Assembly: GCA_951812925.1 (NCBI GenBank)
Contig: OX638368.1
Span: 27,219,187-27,283,186 of the forward strand
Reading direction: 5' to 3'
DNA: 64,000 nt
Source: Calliopum simillimum
Lineage: Eukaryota > Arthropoda > Insecta > Diptera > Lauxaniidae
In this document: one piece after another, positions 23,057-38,802 of the stretch
How positions within the stretch are numbered: position 1 is the stretch's first letter
Layout: each line of letters starts with the position of its first letter
Notes under the pieces: generated by a model
Database searches by the model: none
Told to the model about the DNA's origin: nothing
The model's input: only the letters and a program-made list of their open reading frames with translations
Made by a program: the position numbers and the translations under genes

Positions 23057-23618
23057 GAGGAGTAGTTGAACAAAAGGTAACATTTCCAGTTTTTGTATTT
23101 TTGCTTTTTTTTTGAAGAATCGTATGTAAATCTATGAACTACACATTCCAGTTGAATTTGGCGGTTCAAAGACTAACAGTTCCCAAGAAAACCGCGTTTT
23201 TCGTCTATTTCCGAACAAAAAGTAACATTTCCACTCCACTTACAATTTTTTGTATTTCTGACGAAAAATTACATTTACCTATTTAATACTAATCACTAAT
23301 CATAGTCTTCGTCGAACATTTTCAGTTGCTTTTATTGCTCCCACAAGGCATCATTTCAGTTTAATGATTATCAAAAAGTAAAATTTCCAACATTTCCTGA
23401 CAAAAGGTAACATTTCCAAATTTCAAACTCAGTTATCTTCATTAATATGAAAGTTTTTAAATGTTTAAAAACGCGATTGTAAGGCAGTTTTTTAGTATAT
23501 ATTTATGCATAAACATATTTTTTCAAAAAAATATGCTACTTTTTTTAATCACATTTTATTGATTTTTGAAAATAAAAAAGGAAACATGGAAATGTTACTT
23601 TTTGTTCGATTACTCCTC
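23057..23618. mobile_element. 562-bp MITE with 4-bp duplication, resolved against an empty site
   Basis: The ends are inverted: GAGGAGTAGTTGAACAAAAG at the left and the complement of GAGGAGTAATCGAACAAAAA at the right. ATTT flanks both ends (23053-23056 and 23619-23622) and occurs once at the homologous unoccupied site in copy B (40165-40168). The words AAGGTAACATTTCCA and AAAGTAACATTTCCA recur inside. No open frame. Confidence 0.88.
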
Positions 23619-24023
23619 ATTTGATCGTCGGCAACAAGTTTTTAGAAATTGCCCGCATGCAGCAAATGAATGAAGTATCGGTTTTTTTGAACTCAATTAA
23701 AACTCACTTCTTCATCACTAAAATTGGCTGCGCGTCCGTTTTCCATAGCTTTTGTTTTCCCAACCACAGGCTGCATGCAGCAACTGAATGGAGTGTCGGT
23801 TTTTTTGCACTCAATTATATTTGTGTGCTTTTCACTAATTTCATTACAAAATTCACTTCTTCTTCACTAAAATTGGCTGCGTGTTTGTCTTCTATAGTTA
23901 TCTTTCCATAAAATCCACAAACGAAAACGTCAATTTTGACATATCAGCAGCTGATAAATTTTTGATATCATTTTAATATAATTTCTGATATAAAATTGAC
24001 ATGTTTTTCAATGATATTAAAAA

Positions 24024-24918
24024 TATATCAAAAGATATGCGAAATGGTCTCAGCATTAATATACAAAAAACGAACTTCCTTGTTCTTCGAACAAACAATA
24101 CTAATTTAAATATAAATTTTAAAATCAACAACACTGAAGTACAAAGGGTAGAATCTGCAAAATATCTGGGGATGGTAATAGATGAAAAACTTAACTATGA
24201 ACAACATATTAAAGGTTTGAAACACGCTATTTTACCAATTATAATGGCGATTAAAAGAATTGGCAGAATTAACAAAAATGCAGCAAAATTAATATATTCC
24301 GGCCATATTTTATCCAAAATACGTTACAACATATGCAGTTGGAGTCAATGCAGCAAATTTCAAATCGAGCAGATTGGAAGATTAATGAACAAATCTATAA
24401 AAATTCTATTCAACAAAAACTCTTTAACTCCAACAAGAGAGTTATATAAAGAAACAAAGCAAATGGATATCAACCAGCTAATTTATGCAGAAAAATGCAA
24501 ATACATATACAAAATCAAAAATAGCTTGATGAAAACAAAAACGATTCTCATACAAAGGGACGGAATACATCAACATAATACGCGTCAGAAACATCACCTC
24601 GAAGTACCTAAAGCCAGAACACCAAAGCAATTACATAGCTTAAAGCATAGCGCTATAATGCTCTTTAATAGACTACCGGAAAATATAAAAAATTGTAGTA
24701 ATTTTAATACTTTCAAAATTAAATTAAATTTATATTTAAAAAAATTTAAGGTGATAAAATTACATGTGATAATAACTTGCTATTTCCAAATGTAGAAAAA
24801 ATGTTAAGTTAATTTATTTAATTTTATAACTTTGTTTATTAAGTTTATGCATCCTCTCATACACGGAATTTTATCCATCTGAGGACTTTGTTAATTAATA
24901 AAAAAAAAAAAAAAAAAA
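24024..24918 (+). pseudogene. 5'-truncated non-LTR retrotransposon fragment
   Basis: A continuous frame (24001-24795) encodes the C-terminal part of a LINE reverse transcriptase: GLSINIQKTNFLVLRT, VESAKYLGMVIDEKL, YSGHILSKIRYNICSW, KYIYKIKNSL, HNTRQKHHLEVPKART, FNRLPENIKN. The catalytic YADD region is absent because the copy is 5'-truncated. About 120 bp of 3' UTR and a ~19-nt poly(A) at 24899 follow. The frame is still open over 250 codons, so the insertion is fairly young. It is inserted in the GATATCA repeat. Confidence 0.85.
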
Positions 24919-25139
24919 CATAATAAATTAAAAAAAATTAAAAAAAAAATTGTATATCAGCAGCCGACAAATTTTTGATATCATTTTGATATACGTTTCT
25001 GATACAAAATTGACATGTTTTTCAATGATATCAAAAATATTTTAAAATGATATACAAAAATTGTATATCAGCGGCTGATACATTTTTGATATCATTTTGA
25101 TATACATTTCTGATACAATGACAAGAACTTGACAAATTT

Positions 25140-25400
25140 TCTTGATCGGGGTGTTTTTTTATCAAAATCTATTACATATAGAGCTGGTTCACACAACAGA
25201 CTAATAGCCTGTTTCCACCAAAAGATTAAAAATGGGATTTACTGCTATTTTCAGATTTAGTTGACGTTTAATACATGATGAATGCAGTTGCGGCTTAATC
25301 TCATTTTAAATTTTCTGTGGAAATTGGCTATTAGTCTGTTGTGTGAACCAGCTCTACATATAATAGATTTTGATTCTAAACATCCCGATCAAAAAAACTT
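25140..25400. repeat. Foldback hairpin with GAGCTGGTTCACACAACAGA arms
   Basis: The left arm (TTGATCGGGGTG, then AAAATCTATTACATATAGAG, then CTGGTTCACACAACAGACTA) pairs with the right arm ending near CATCCCGATCAAA. The loop is about 110 nt. A relative lies at 32541-32674. Confidence 0.85.
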
Positions 25401-25419
25401 AATCTGCAGATTAATTTCA

Positions 25420-25965
25420 CAGGCCCACAAAATAAAAAAAGTACCCTGCGCGAAAGATCAGACCACCTGAACTTTATGTTTTCGGGTTCGCGTTTTTTCA
25501 GAAATCAGAAATATTGCTGAAAATTACAGATTTTTGCTGGTTTCTGAAAAAACGCGAACCAACTTCGCTAATCCGGCACTATATTCGGGTTCAGCGACCC
25601 GGAATACATAAAGTTCCGGTGGTCTAATCTTTCACGCAGGGTACTTTTTTTTTTTTTGGTCTGTGCATAGAACCACAAAAAAAAGTACCCTGCGCGAACG
25701 ATCAGACCACCTGAACTTTATGTTTTCGGGGTCGCTGAATCCCCATATGCTGCCAGAATTGCTGAATTGGCTTACGTTTTTTCAGAAATCAGAAATAATA
25801 TTGAAAAAAATCTCAAATTTTCAGCGTAATTGCTGATTTCTGAAAAAACTCGAACCAACTTCGCAATTCTGGCACCATATTCGGATTCAGCGACCCCGAA
25901 CACATCAAGTTCAGGTGGTCTGATCTTTCGCGCAGGGTACTTTTTTTTTGTGGGCCTGTGTTTTT
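25420..25965. repeat. Two adjacent hairpin MITEs with GTACCCTGCGCG ends
   Basis: Copy 1 (about 25436-25650) and copy 2 (about 25680-25945) each have inverted arms beginning AAAGTACCCTGCGCGAA and GATCAGACCACCTGAACTTT. The outermost flanks ACAGGCCCACAAA and TTTGTGGGCCTGT form an additional outer inverted pair, so copy 2 may have arisen by tandem duplication inside one outer element. Confidence 0.85.
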
Positions 25966-26173
25966 TTCCAAATAGAAAATGACATTAGAAAGATGAGAAC
26001 ACAACAAAAAAGAAAGCGAAAAAAAAAACGTCATGTTGACATATGTTCAAAGCAGTGTAGCCAACTTTACATATAGATTGTTTCTTTTTTTCGACAGCGA
26101 CATTTCCAAGTTTGATTATATTGGAAACAATTAACTTTATTAAAATAATATTAAAGCTTTCGCTGCTTAAAAC

Positions 26174-30539
<4,366 letters not shown>

Positions 30540-30919
30540 AGATGTTAAAATAAACCAATTTAAAATCTTAAATAAAAACTTTTAAATATCAAATTAAATG
30601 TTATTAGTCAAATAAATTATATATTAATATACAAAAAAATGGGTGTGTAAAGTTTACGCTATTGCAGTCAAAATGTAACTAAAGTGTACGAAAATAAAAA
30701 TAAATAAAAAATATATAATTCATCATTTTTTCAAGTTAAATACATATAGATCAATATTTATTAAAAAAAGAAAGTTAATACTACAGCAACTTTTCAAAAA
30801 CATAACGTTTTAAAAACTTTTCTTTGCTTAAGTTAAAATAAATGTTCTTTCAAATGCCCAAAATGATGAAGCAATGTTATTTTCATTTCAAAAAGTATCA
30901 TGGATTGCAAATGTAATGA

Positions 30920-31939
30920 TTATTGTCCTGGCCCAGATAGAGATTTTTCCATAAACTTCTTTTTGGCAAAGCAAATCCACCATTTGTTAGGTTTGCCATC
31001 TTCGGAGAAGACTTTTTCACAAACGCGAGTGCCAGTCTCGTGACGCAATTGCAACAGATATTGACGCATTAAGTCTAAGAGAAATATAATATTTGTTTAA
31101 AAAACATGTCAATTTTTTATAACACTTATGCTTCTTGAAATAGTGAAAATTAAAATTTTTCTTTCAGCTTAACTGGCGTGCACTAACTAATAATCTTGAA
31201 CAACAAGAAGAGTTCAATGGATACATTTTTTGAGCATTTTATTTCATATTGTAAAACCAAAAGTAGTAAAATTTGTGTTTAGATTCTCTACTTATTTTGC
31301 AATGGAAAGAAATATGTCTTAAAAATAACATACCAGAATCCTGTGCAGTTTGCGGCTTGGCATAAACAGCATTCAACGGAAAACCGGCATCACCTGGTAT
31401 ATCAAACTTAGAAATTGCAAGACTGTACATCTCTTGAGACCCTTGGTTTTTGTTGGCACAACGCTGTAGCTTTTTTAAACATTCGGTAATGTACAAAGTA
31501 ATATAAATTAAGACGCGATCAACCTCGGACTATAAGGAAATTAACCAAAGTAAGCAATATTTAAAACAACAACAACAAATATGTATTAACCTTTATCTCA
31601 TAGGTACGAAAAAATACATTGGCCTTAAAAAAATAAAGTGACTCATCGATTATATCGTTATCACTATTCACACTGGGCGCTGGTCCACGAAATTGCGTCC
31701 GCAGTGGCAAAATGGCCATGTTTCCCACTTGTGTTGGGAATTCTTTAATTTGTGAATGATATGCCTGCAAATAAAAAGAAAAAATCATAAAAACCATGCG
31801 AACAATCAAAACACAATTGCAGAACGTAGTTTTATGTCATTTAGCACAACAGTTGACACACCCTTTCGATCTTTTTTTAAATTTTCTGTCGCATAAAATT
31901 AAATAAATTATTAAACTATTATTATATATTTACCGGCAT
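30920..31939 (-). CDS. Arpc3: Actin-related protein 2/3 complex subunit 3 (p21-Arc)
   Basis: Four exons on the minus strand, 31939-31934, 31764-31591, 31529-31334 and 31074-30920, join in phase into 176 residues, close to the ~178 typical of ARPC3. The first exon carries only Met-Pro before the intron. The protein reads [41 protein letters not shown]-like [57 protein letters not shown], and ends [38 protein letters not shown]3 is the 21 kDa subunit of the Arp2/3 complex, which nucleates branched actin in the cytoplasm. Flies have two paralogues (Arpc3A and Arpc3B); I cannot decide which this is. It is convergent with ND-23, with 380 bp between stops. Confidence 0.96.
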
Positions 31940-32249
31940 TGTTTTTTAGCACTTATTATTTAATTAAAATTTATAAAATATTTTTCCCAATCGATGGAAA
32001 GGAAAAATGAAGAAAGTTAACAAATGTCAAATACGCTGATTTTAATACCAGAAATGTCAGCAAATAAAGAACTATAAGGTAAGGAACTCTTTCCACCGGA
32101 GTTCATGAGAAATGAAACATGTAACATATCACGAAAGATCCACAATTAAAAATCCCAAAATATAGTCAAATAAAAAACCGAAGATTATGCCAAGTATAAA
32201 GGAAAGCACTTGACATATTCTGTTGCTGTTACTTGACTTTATTTTGGCC

Positions 32250-32508
32250 TAAGATTACATTGAATACGAGTTCGCACGAAAATTAAGTCGTACGATAAGA
32301 ACATGTTCCAATAAAAATAAATATAATTAATTTTTCAATACCTATTCCTCTCTTTGTATTATTCGTACGAATGGTAATATATATATATTTTTTTTGTCAT
32401 TCATACGATGGATATTGGGAAATTAATTATACTTTTTTTTGTTTTTGTAACATGTTTTGTTCTTATGAGAAAGTTTCCGTACGAAGTCATATAAAATGTA
32501 ACCTTGTA
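32250..32508. repeat. Imperfect hairpin repeat with AAAATTAAGTCGTACGA arm
   Basis: Left words AAGATTACATTGAATACGA, then TTAAGTCGTACGATAAGAAC, pair loosely with GTTCTTATGAGAAAG and TCGTACGAAG-like words on the right. A tighter relative is at 44427-44573. Located upstream of Arpc3 and the FTSJ1-type gene. Confidence 0.6.
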
Positions 32509-32540
32509 GCCTAGACAGATGACGGCTTAAATGTATATTA

Positions 32541-32674
32541 AGAGCTGGTTCACACGACAAACTAAACTGTCGGGCGATAGTACTTTTTGTAGCAAACGGA
32601 GGGACCGCTTCCCACCGCTTGCCTAAAAATAGTACTATCGCCCGACAATTTAGTTTGTCGTGTGAACCAGCACT
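32541..32674. mobile_element. 134-bp hairpin MITE, GCTGGTTCACACGACAAACT arms
   Basis: Arms of about 50 nt (TTCACACGACAAACTAAACT, then GTCGGGCGATAGTACT) pair with the right half. The flanking sequence continues into a ~150-bp repeat whose second copy at 38803-38955 lacks this hairpin and so serves as the unoccupied site. Confidence 0.82.
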
Positions 32675-32830
32675 AACAGTCGAATTGCAAATTTCGCTGG
32701 GTATAATACCCAACACAAACTGCATTTCCTTTAACATAAATGCATGAAATTAAAGGAGATTAGTACTGAAATTCACTATTTCAATATATCAACTCTGTCG
32801 AATTGTAAATATTGTAACAATTTGGACAGT
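32675..32830. repeat. ~150-bp dispersed repeat, copy 1 (copy 2 at 38803-38955)
   Basis: Shared words in order: TATAATACCCAA, AACATAAATGCATG, AATTAAAGGAGATTAGTACT, GTCGAATTGTAA, TTGTAACAATTTG. The two copies are direct repeats about 6.1 kb apart. Confidence 0.82.
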
Positions 32831-32929
32831 TTTCAGCATTTAGAAGCACTTTCTGAGAAACGTATGCGAAAGTAACAACTAAAGTGCTTAATTTAACGCA
32901 GATAAATTCGAGTGTTTAATAATTAAGCA

Positions 32930-33160
32930 CAAATTGTCAAAACGAACAAAGCGGAGACAAAATTGGTACCAAGTTCTATCAATAAGAGCAAAGCGGAGAA
33001 CGAAATCAACCAATCAAATCGCCTAGAGACAAGTGTCAAAATCAGAAAACTATAAAATTGTTGTTGTTTTGCTTGTTCATTTCGACAGTACTTGCTACCA
33101 AAAAAGAAGAACAAGAAACGTGTCAGTTACTGACGTTACCTTGTTAATTGTATCATGGGT
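32930..33160. repeat. ~220-bp dispersed repeat just upstream of the FTSJ1-type start (inverted copy at 52990-53215)
   Basis: Words such as AAATCAACCAATCAAATCGC, CTATAAAATTGTTGTTGTTT and GTGTCAGTTACTGACGTTAC occur here, and their complements occur in reverse order at 52990-53215. The segment ends about 90 bp before the ATG at 33250, so it probably contains or abuts the promoter of that gene. Confidence 0.82.
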
Positions 33161-33249
33161 TATTCTTACATCCTAGTCTCTTTATAACCTGATTTCTTCT
33201 TAAATTATATATGAATTAGTTAAATTAAAAATTGAATAATAGTTGCAAA

Positions 33250-36037
33250 ATGGGTAAAACTTCAAAGGACAAACGTGACATCTATTATCGCCTAGCTAAA
33301 GAGGAAGGATGGAGAGCTCGTAGTGCTTTCAAATTGTTACAAATTAATGAAAAATTTCATATACTGAAGGGTAAATCTCAAAAAACGCAATAAAAACAAT
33401 TTCAGGCTAAACTTTACATTAGCACCAAAAACTCAATTTGGTTTAAACCAAACTCTTCTTGTTGAACTTATAGTTCTAACAAAGAACGTAAAATCAAAAA
33501 GTTCGGCACGGACTTAGTTTTTTCGGAGATATAGCCATCGGAAGATGGCGATATAGCTTTTATAAAAACTGGTATAAGTTCTGAACCCCTCAATGGATTT
33601 TATTAAGGAAATGTCTATACGGGGCGTTCCGCGTACGCGAAAACTCTCTCTCTCTCAATTTACTCAATTAGCGTACGCGAAACTCAATTAGCGTACGCGA
33701 AATCCAGTGAAGTTTTTTCCCCCGGGGTACTTGATTAATTTATGTACTGATCCGCGGCCGAAGGCCGCCGCGAAGCCGGTGTTGGATGTCTGACGGGTTT
33801 AAATCCTGAGCTGCGGCCGCAGGCCGCCCACTTACCCCTACTTTTATGTAAAATAACTGTTGTAACGAAGATGCGTCCCGGGGGAAAAAACTTCACTGGA
33901 TTTCGCGTACGCTAATTGAGTAAATTGAGAGAGAGAGAGGAGTTTTCGCGTACGCGGAACGCCCCGTATAGACAGACTCTTTTATTAATACTGGTGTTTT
34001 TTGGAAGGTATTTGAATTGAACAAAAAAGGTACATAAAAGTTTTAAATCCGAGTAATGGATATTTTAAAAATCCATTGAGGGGTTCAGAACTTATTCCGG
34101 TTTTCGAAAAGCTATACCACGATCTTCCGATGGCGGCTTAATTTTACTTTACCGACTGTTGTTTTTTTTATTTTATTTTTCCCAAATAGGGCTCTGGAAA
34201 TTAAGTCCAACAACAAGAAAAACAACTGCCGCTCGAACCTACTTTCGGAGATATAGCCATGGGAAGATCGGGATATATCTTTTATAAAATTCGGTATAAG
34301 TTGAGAACCCCTGGATAGATCTTAAAATAATTGATGTCATATGAAAGGTATTTTACCGTACAAAATTTTTCAATTTGAGTAATAGTTTTCGCGATATGAC
34401 AATTTTTCAAAAATTCACCCCATTTTTTCCCCAAAAAACCGTTATTTTTTCCAAAAATGTATCATTAACCTATAAATTTAATAACTAAATTAGAAAGCCT
34501 AATTTATTTCCTTTCATTTGATATGCAACATATATCTGTATGTTGCATTGTTGTTGTTTAAAGTTCCTAATTTCAAGAAAATTGATTTGGTCCATTTTTG
34601 TTTATTTTCTATAAAAATTTATTAATGATGCAATTTCAGATACATGTTGCTTTTTAAATGGAAGGAAATAAATTGGGCTTCCTAATTTAGTTATAAACAT
34701 TATAGGTCAATAATACATTTTTGGGCAAAATAACGGTTTTTTGGGAAAAAAATAGGGTGAATTTTTGAGAAATTGTCATATCTCGAAAACCATCACTCAA
34801 ATTGAAAAATTTTGTACAACAATTATAAAGTCCAGTAAAATACCTTTCATATGACATCCAGGAGTTCTCAACTTATACCGATTTTTATAAAAGATATATC
34901 CCGATCTTCCGATGGCTATATCTCCGAAAGTAGGTTCGAGCGGCAGTTGATGTTTTTGTTGTTGTAATTAATTCTCAAAGCCCTATTTGGGCAAAAAAAA
35001 AAAAAAAAAAAAAACAACAACAGTCGGTAAAGTAAAATTGTTCCATTAAAAAAAAGTAATTAATTTCTTAAGCCCTATTTTGGTCTCGAAAAAAGAAAAA
35101 AAAAATCAGCTTTGGGACCTAAAGTAAATTTCTTCCCATTTTTAAATTGATTATTTTAAACAGATGTAACACGTGCGGTTGATCTTTGCGCTGCGCCTGG
35201 CAGCTGGTCACAAGTACTTTCCAAACGTCTTTACGAAAATCGCAATTCGGAGGAAGTGAAAATTATCGCTGTGGACCTTCAAGCTATGGCCCCCTTGCCG
35301 GGTGTTACACAGTTGCAAGGAGATATAACTAAGTTGAGTACAGCTAATGCAATTATTGAGTACTTTGGTGATGATCAAAACGCACAACTTGTAGTTTGTG
35401 ATGGAGCGCCTGATGTTACCGGATTGCATGATATCGATGAATACATACAAAGTCAATTGTTGTTGGCCGCACTTAGCATAACAACTCATGTACTAATGCC
35501 AGGCGGAAACTTTGTGGCAAAGATATTTCGTGGCAAGGATACAAGCTTGCTATATTCACAGTTGAGAATATTTTTCGAAAAAGTTTCCATCGCAAAACCA
35601 GCTAGTTCGCGTAATTCTAGTATCGAAGCTTTTGTTGTTTGTCAGAATTATCAATGTCCCGAAGGTTACATACCGCAAATGATTAATCCGATGGTAGATG
35701 ATGTACAACTCATTGTTGAAGCCACTGATTCACGTGTAAATAGGGAGTTGGTACCGTTTGTTGTTTGTGGAGACTTGCGTGGTTTCGATTCGGATATGTC
35801 TTATAGTCTAAGCGTAAGTGCAGCTCAGTAGTTTAATTGTTTAAAAGTTTAATATAACTTCACTTTCAGCTTGATGAAGATACCGAGTATACTTATCGAG
35901 AAGTCGTTCAAAAACCTATTTCTCCAGCTTATAAATTAATACTGGATAAACTAAAAAATTGCTCAATTAAACATTCCGCTATAACAGTGACATACCAAGA
36001 TGAGAATACAGAAAGAGTTGAGACAGCACCACAATAA
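33250..36037 (+). CDS. FTSJ1: FTSJ1/Trm7-type tRNA 2'-O-ribose methyltransferase
   Basis: Exons 33250-33370, 35164-35813 and 35870-36037 join in phase into 312 residues. The enzyme uses S-adenosylmethionine to methylate the 2'-OH of positions 32 or 34 in the anticodon loop of specific tRNAs (Trm7 family). The N-terminus [20 protein letters not shown] and [11 protein letters not shown] are family hallmarks. The SAM motif is [13 protein letters not shown] (residues 47-59). The RrmJ/FtsJ catalytic tetrad is present as Lys28, Asp120 (CDGAPD), Lys160 (FVAKIFRG) and Glu195 (SSIEAF). Flies have two paralogues, for positions 32 and 34; the sequence alone does not tell me which one this is. Intron 1 (1.8 kb) is almost wholly palindromic repeats. 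The gene is convergent with mTERF5: the stop codons lie 86 bp apart, with AATAAA at 36071. Confidence 0.96.
33518..34147. repeat. Palindrome interrupted by a second palindrome, in FTSJ1 intron 1
   Basis: The left arm (TCGGAGATATAGCCATCGGA to TTCTGAACCCCTCAATGGAT) pairs with the right arm at about 34068-34147 (ATCCATTGAGGGGTTCAGAA to ATCTTCCGATGGCGGC). The element at 33612-33974 occupies the loop. Confidence 0.82.
33612..33974. mobile_element. Foldback element with GCGTACGCG arms and GC-rich core
   Basis: The ends TGTCTATACGGGGCGTTCCG and the complement are inverted. Inside come CGTACGCGAAA, (CT)n and AATCCAGTGAAG with complements in reverse order, then CCCGGGG, a ~115-bp GC-rich core (about 33735-33850) and CCCGGGG again. 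The core, with CCGAAGGCCGCCGCGAAGCC and CTGCGGCCGCAGGCCGCCCA, matches the tandem units at 43016-43378. Confidence 0.88.
34190..34990. repeat. 0.8 kb palindrome in FTSJ1 intron 1
   Basis: Arms of about 390 nt. AACTGCCGCTCGAACCTACT (34226) pairs with its complement at about 34932, AAAAATGTATCATTAACC with its complement near 34710, and GATGTCATATGAAAGGTATT near 34333 with its complement near 34845. No coding. Confidence 0.9.
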
Positions 36038-36123
36038 AAAATAAAAAAAATCCATTTCTACAAAAGTAACAATAAAGCATTTATTAACCAAATTTAAATT
36101 TAATAAATAAGAAATTAGTTTTC

Positions 36124-37748
36124 CTAACTCTGTACTGATATCTTTCCAGCATCTCTCTTTTCCCTAGCTGGCTTTACACCATATTTGTACACTTTATTTC
36201 GACTTTCTGGAAAATCTGGCAACAGGTTGTTAAAGTTTTCCACTTGCTGTGTGTGCTGTTCTGTCCAAATACCATCGCCTGTAAAATGAAACTCGCGTTC
36301 AATCAAATATAAGAGCAGTGTCAAAATTTCATTTCTAGTAAGTTTATGTTTGGAATTAAGATTTATTTCCTCGAAAAAATCGGGCTCTCCCAGCTGTTGA
36401 AGTTTCTCTTCAATTCGTTTGCTAAATAATTATGAAATAGTTAAGACAATAATCAAAAAGTATTATACAATGTTTACTTAGCTTACATTGGATACAACAG
36501 CAAATGAACATTTTGGTATATATCTTCATTTGAGAAATCTAGACCTATCAAAAAGTCATAGCATTGCTTTATGTGTATCACCGGAATATGACACCAATTG
36601 GGATGACGCGATATTGAGCCACGAACTCCATTCTCATCCTTTTTTAAAACATTTGCTAAATATACAACAATATCACGTCCTTTGGTACGATCAGTGCCAT
36701 CTCGGGCAAATCTGAAAAACAAAAATCAAAAGTCATATTAATATTAATTGAATACAAACTATGGCTTACTTGGCAAATGCATCCGATCCACACGAAAGTA
36801 TATGCAGAGACGCACAACGAACTTTCAATTGATTTAAATAATCCAAGCGTAAACGTGCCTTATTCTGATAGTGTACCAAACGCAGCACACGTGGATTCGT
36901 GGATAAAACTTGAAACTCTTCAATCTCGTTAAGATCACGTAATCGTTCTAAAACTGTTTCGGGGCCCAGTGTCAACACTTCCAAACAACGTAAAATAGCT
37001 CCTTCACCGATTCCAAATGATTTTACATACTCCATAGTTTTAAGCAATGAATCACATGACGACATTAAAATTTTAGGACGCTTATAAACAATATCACGTA
37101 TATTTTGCCCATCGATTGTTTTTACTTTAGTTAATATGCGTTCCACATTTTCTGCATCACCGTGCAATAAATATGCATTTTTTGTTATACGATCTTTAGA
37201 AAATTGTAATTCACCTAGAAGTAATTCTACCATGCGCTGTATTGACTTGAAACTTTTATGACGTATGCGAGAATATGTTTTCCATAATTTTTCTATATCT
37301 GCATTGGACATGTCGAGACGTTGTATTAAATAGCAATTAAGTATATTTTGACGTAGTACTTTCAATTCCAAATTCTCACTGCAGTTACAGGTATCAGATA
37401 TTTGTACGTCTACATCAGTAAAACATTTCCTTAGCGTTTCTGTCAAGTCTTCAGAAAATGGTATGTATCCATGAGCTTTTAAGAGTGTTACTGTTTTATT
37501 CATTACAGTGACATACCTGCAGAGTAATGTAATTGGAATTTTATCAAATCCACATTCACGTAGTACACTGTGACGATTTTCCAGTGTCAATGAATTGTAG
37601 TATAAAATCATTGGCTTAGAAAAAATATCGCTTAAAGAATAGTTGAGGGATTTCAATGTTTCCGCGGCGCTTTCGATATCTTTAGGTTTAGCTGATTTTA
37701 ATTGAGGATTTTGCGCCAATATATTTTGCCATTTAGTATATGAGGAAC
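36124..37748 (-). CDS. mTerf5: Mitochondrial transcription termination factor-like protein (mTERF5-like), 5' exon not found
   Basis: Three minus-strand exons join in phase: 37748-36770, 36711-36487 and 36421-36124, about 500 residues in total. The protein is a helical-repeat MTERF family member. Typical repeat ends are visible: LSDIFSKPMILYYNSLTLEN then RHSVLRECGF; ILTKVKTIDGQNIRDIVYKR then PKILMSSCDSLLKTMEYVKS and FGI; EFQVLSTNPRVLRLVHYQNK then ARLRLDYLNQL. MTERF proteins bind mitochondrial DNA, and mTERF5 in flies counteracts mTTF to promote mitochondrial transcription. Later exons read DGTDRTKGRDIVVYLANVLK, then GSISRHPNWCHIPVIHIKQC, and end KRDAGKISVQS. The acceptor at 37750-37749 means that the start codon and targeting peptide are on an exon upstream that I could not place. 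Assignment to the mTERF5 subgroup is from remembered family resemblance. Confidence 0.82.
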
Positions 37749-37899
37749 CTTATAAAATAAAAAACATTTACTGTTAAAACGTAATTATTTTAAGAATCAG
37801 GCTACAAAAACGAAAAATTTGCAAAATAAGTATTAGGATCTTGTATAATTGTACATGCATTTAAAACAGCTTAGCCCCTTTTGACTGCTGTAAACACAA

Positions 37900-38800
37900 C
37901 ATATCCTTTTTATTTTTTGTTGAAGATTCTTACGAGGGTAGTGCAGAAAAGAAAAAAAAGATGCTTGGTACATTAAAATTTTTTTTTTTTTTGTTTTTTA
38001 GTGGGCCTCCAACAGAAAAGTACGCTTCCCGTGGCAAACTGCTTCAACGATTTTTATGAACACCCGAATGAAATGAACTGAACCCTAAGGAAGGATATTA
38101 CAACCTTTATGTTAATCAGTGGGCGGTGAAATACGCTATCGCAGCTAAGCCTGCCATAAAGTACGAAATTATTGAAACAAGTTTAGTTTAGCGATTCCTG
38201 TCAGATTTCTTTGTTTTTTTTTTTAAGCTAATAGGAGCCCAGGATATAATATTATTACAAAATGGATTTAAATGAAAGAAGCCTGATTAATTACTTTTCA
38301 TCCGATAAGTCATTTGTTGCTATGTACATTGAATTTAAGCCTTCTTCTGAAATTTGATGAAAAAACTAACCCCATATTATTGTAAAGAAGAGTTTACAGT
38401 TGTATAGCACCTAAATAAGACACTACTTATGTAGCTAACAATCTACAAACCAAGTTTGCGTGAAAAATATGATGGACTCAATTCGTTCTCCGTTTTTATC
38501 TCCTCCGCTGGTATTTCCGTCATAGGATTTCTTTTAGTTTTTTTCTTTGCTGCATAAGTCGGTTGAAATAAACTAAAGTGCTTTACAAGGTTTTGCAAAT
38601 TATTATATTTTCTTAACATTTTTAGCTTAGTTTATATGTAGTTTATTATGCAAAAACATTTATTAAATAAAACACCGGAGAAGTTGAAAGCTGTCAAAAT
38701 CAGCCGTACCACGACAGGGTGGACTGTAATACAAATATTATTTAAAGTAGGATTAAAGAGGCCGGATAATATGGTAGACAGACGACAGCTTAAATCCGCA
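37900..38800. other. Intergenic, nothing recognised
   Basis: AT-rich DNA upstream of mTERF5. The first exon of mTERF5 may be near 37780-37870, where a short frame MHVQLYKILILILQIFRF ends close to the acceptor, but no supported donor links it. Confidence 0.35.
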
Positions 38801-38802
38801 TT

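Larger units (their letters stand above)
22935..25140. repeat. Repeat family 'GATATCA', copy A, carrying two insertions
   Basis: Copy A shares its body with copy B at 40065-40930: the same start (GATACAAAATTGACATAACC), the unit GATCGTCGGCAACAAGTTTT, two paralogous segments with GCATGCAGCAA, the word TTTTTGATATCATTTTGATA, and the same end (ATGACAAGAACTTGACAA, then TTGATCGGG). Relative to B it holds a 562-bp insertion (23057-23618) and a LINE fragment (about 24024-24918). No gene. Confidence 0.85.

Noticed and set aside
25155..25376. ACATAT on both sides of the GAGCTGG hairpin as a 6-bp target duplication
   Set aside because: The flanks continue the inverted repeat for another 30 nt, so the match comes from the palindrome arms and is not a duplication.
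37780..37870. Short hydrophobic frame as mTERF5 exon 1
   Set aside because: It begins with an ATG and resembles a targeting peptide, but a stop follows and no donor joins it in phase to the acceptor at 37749.
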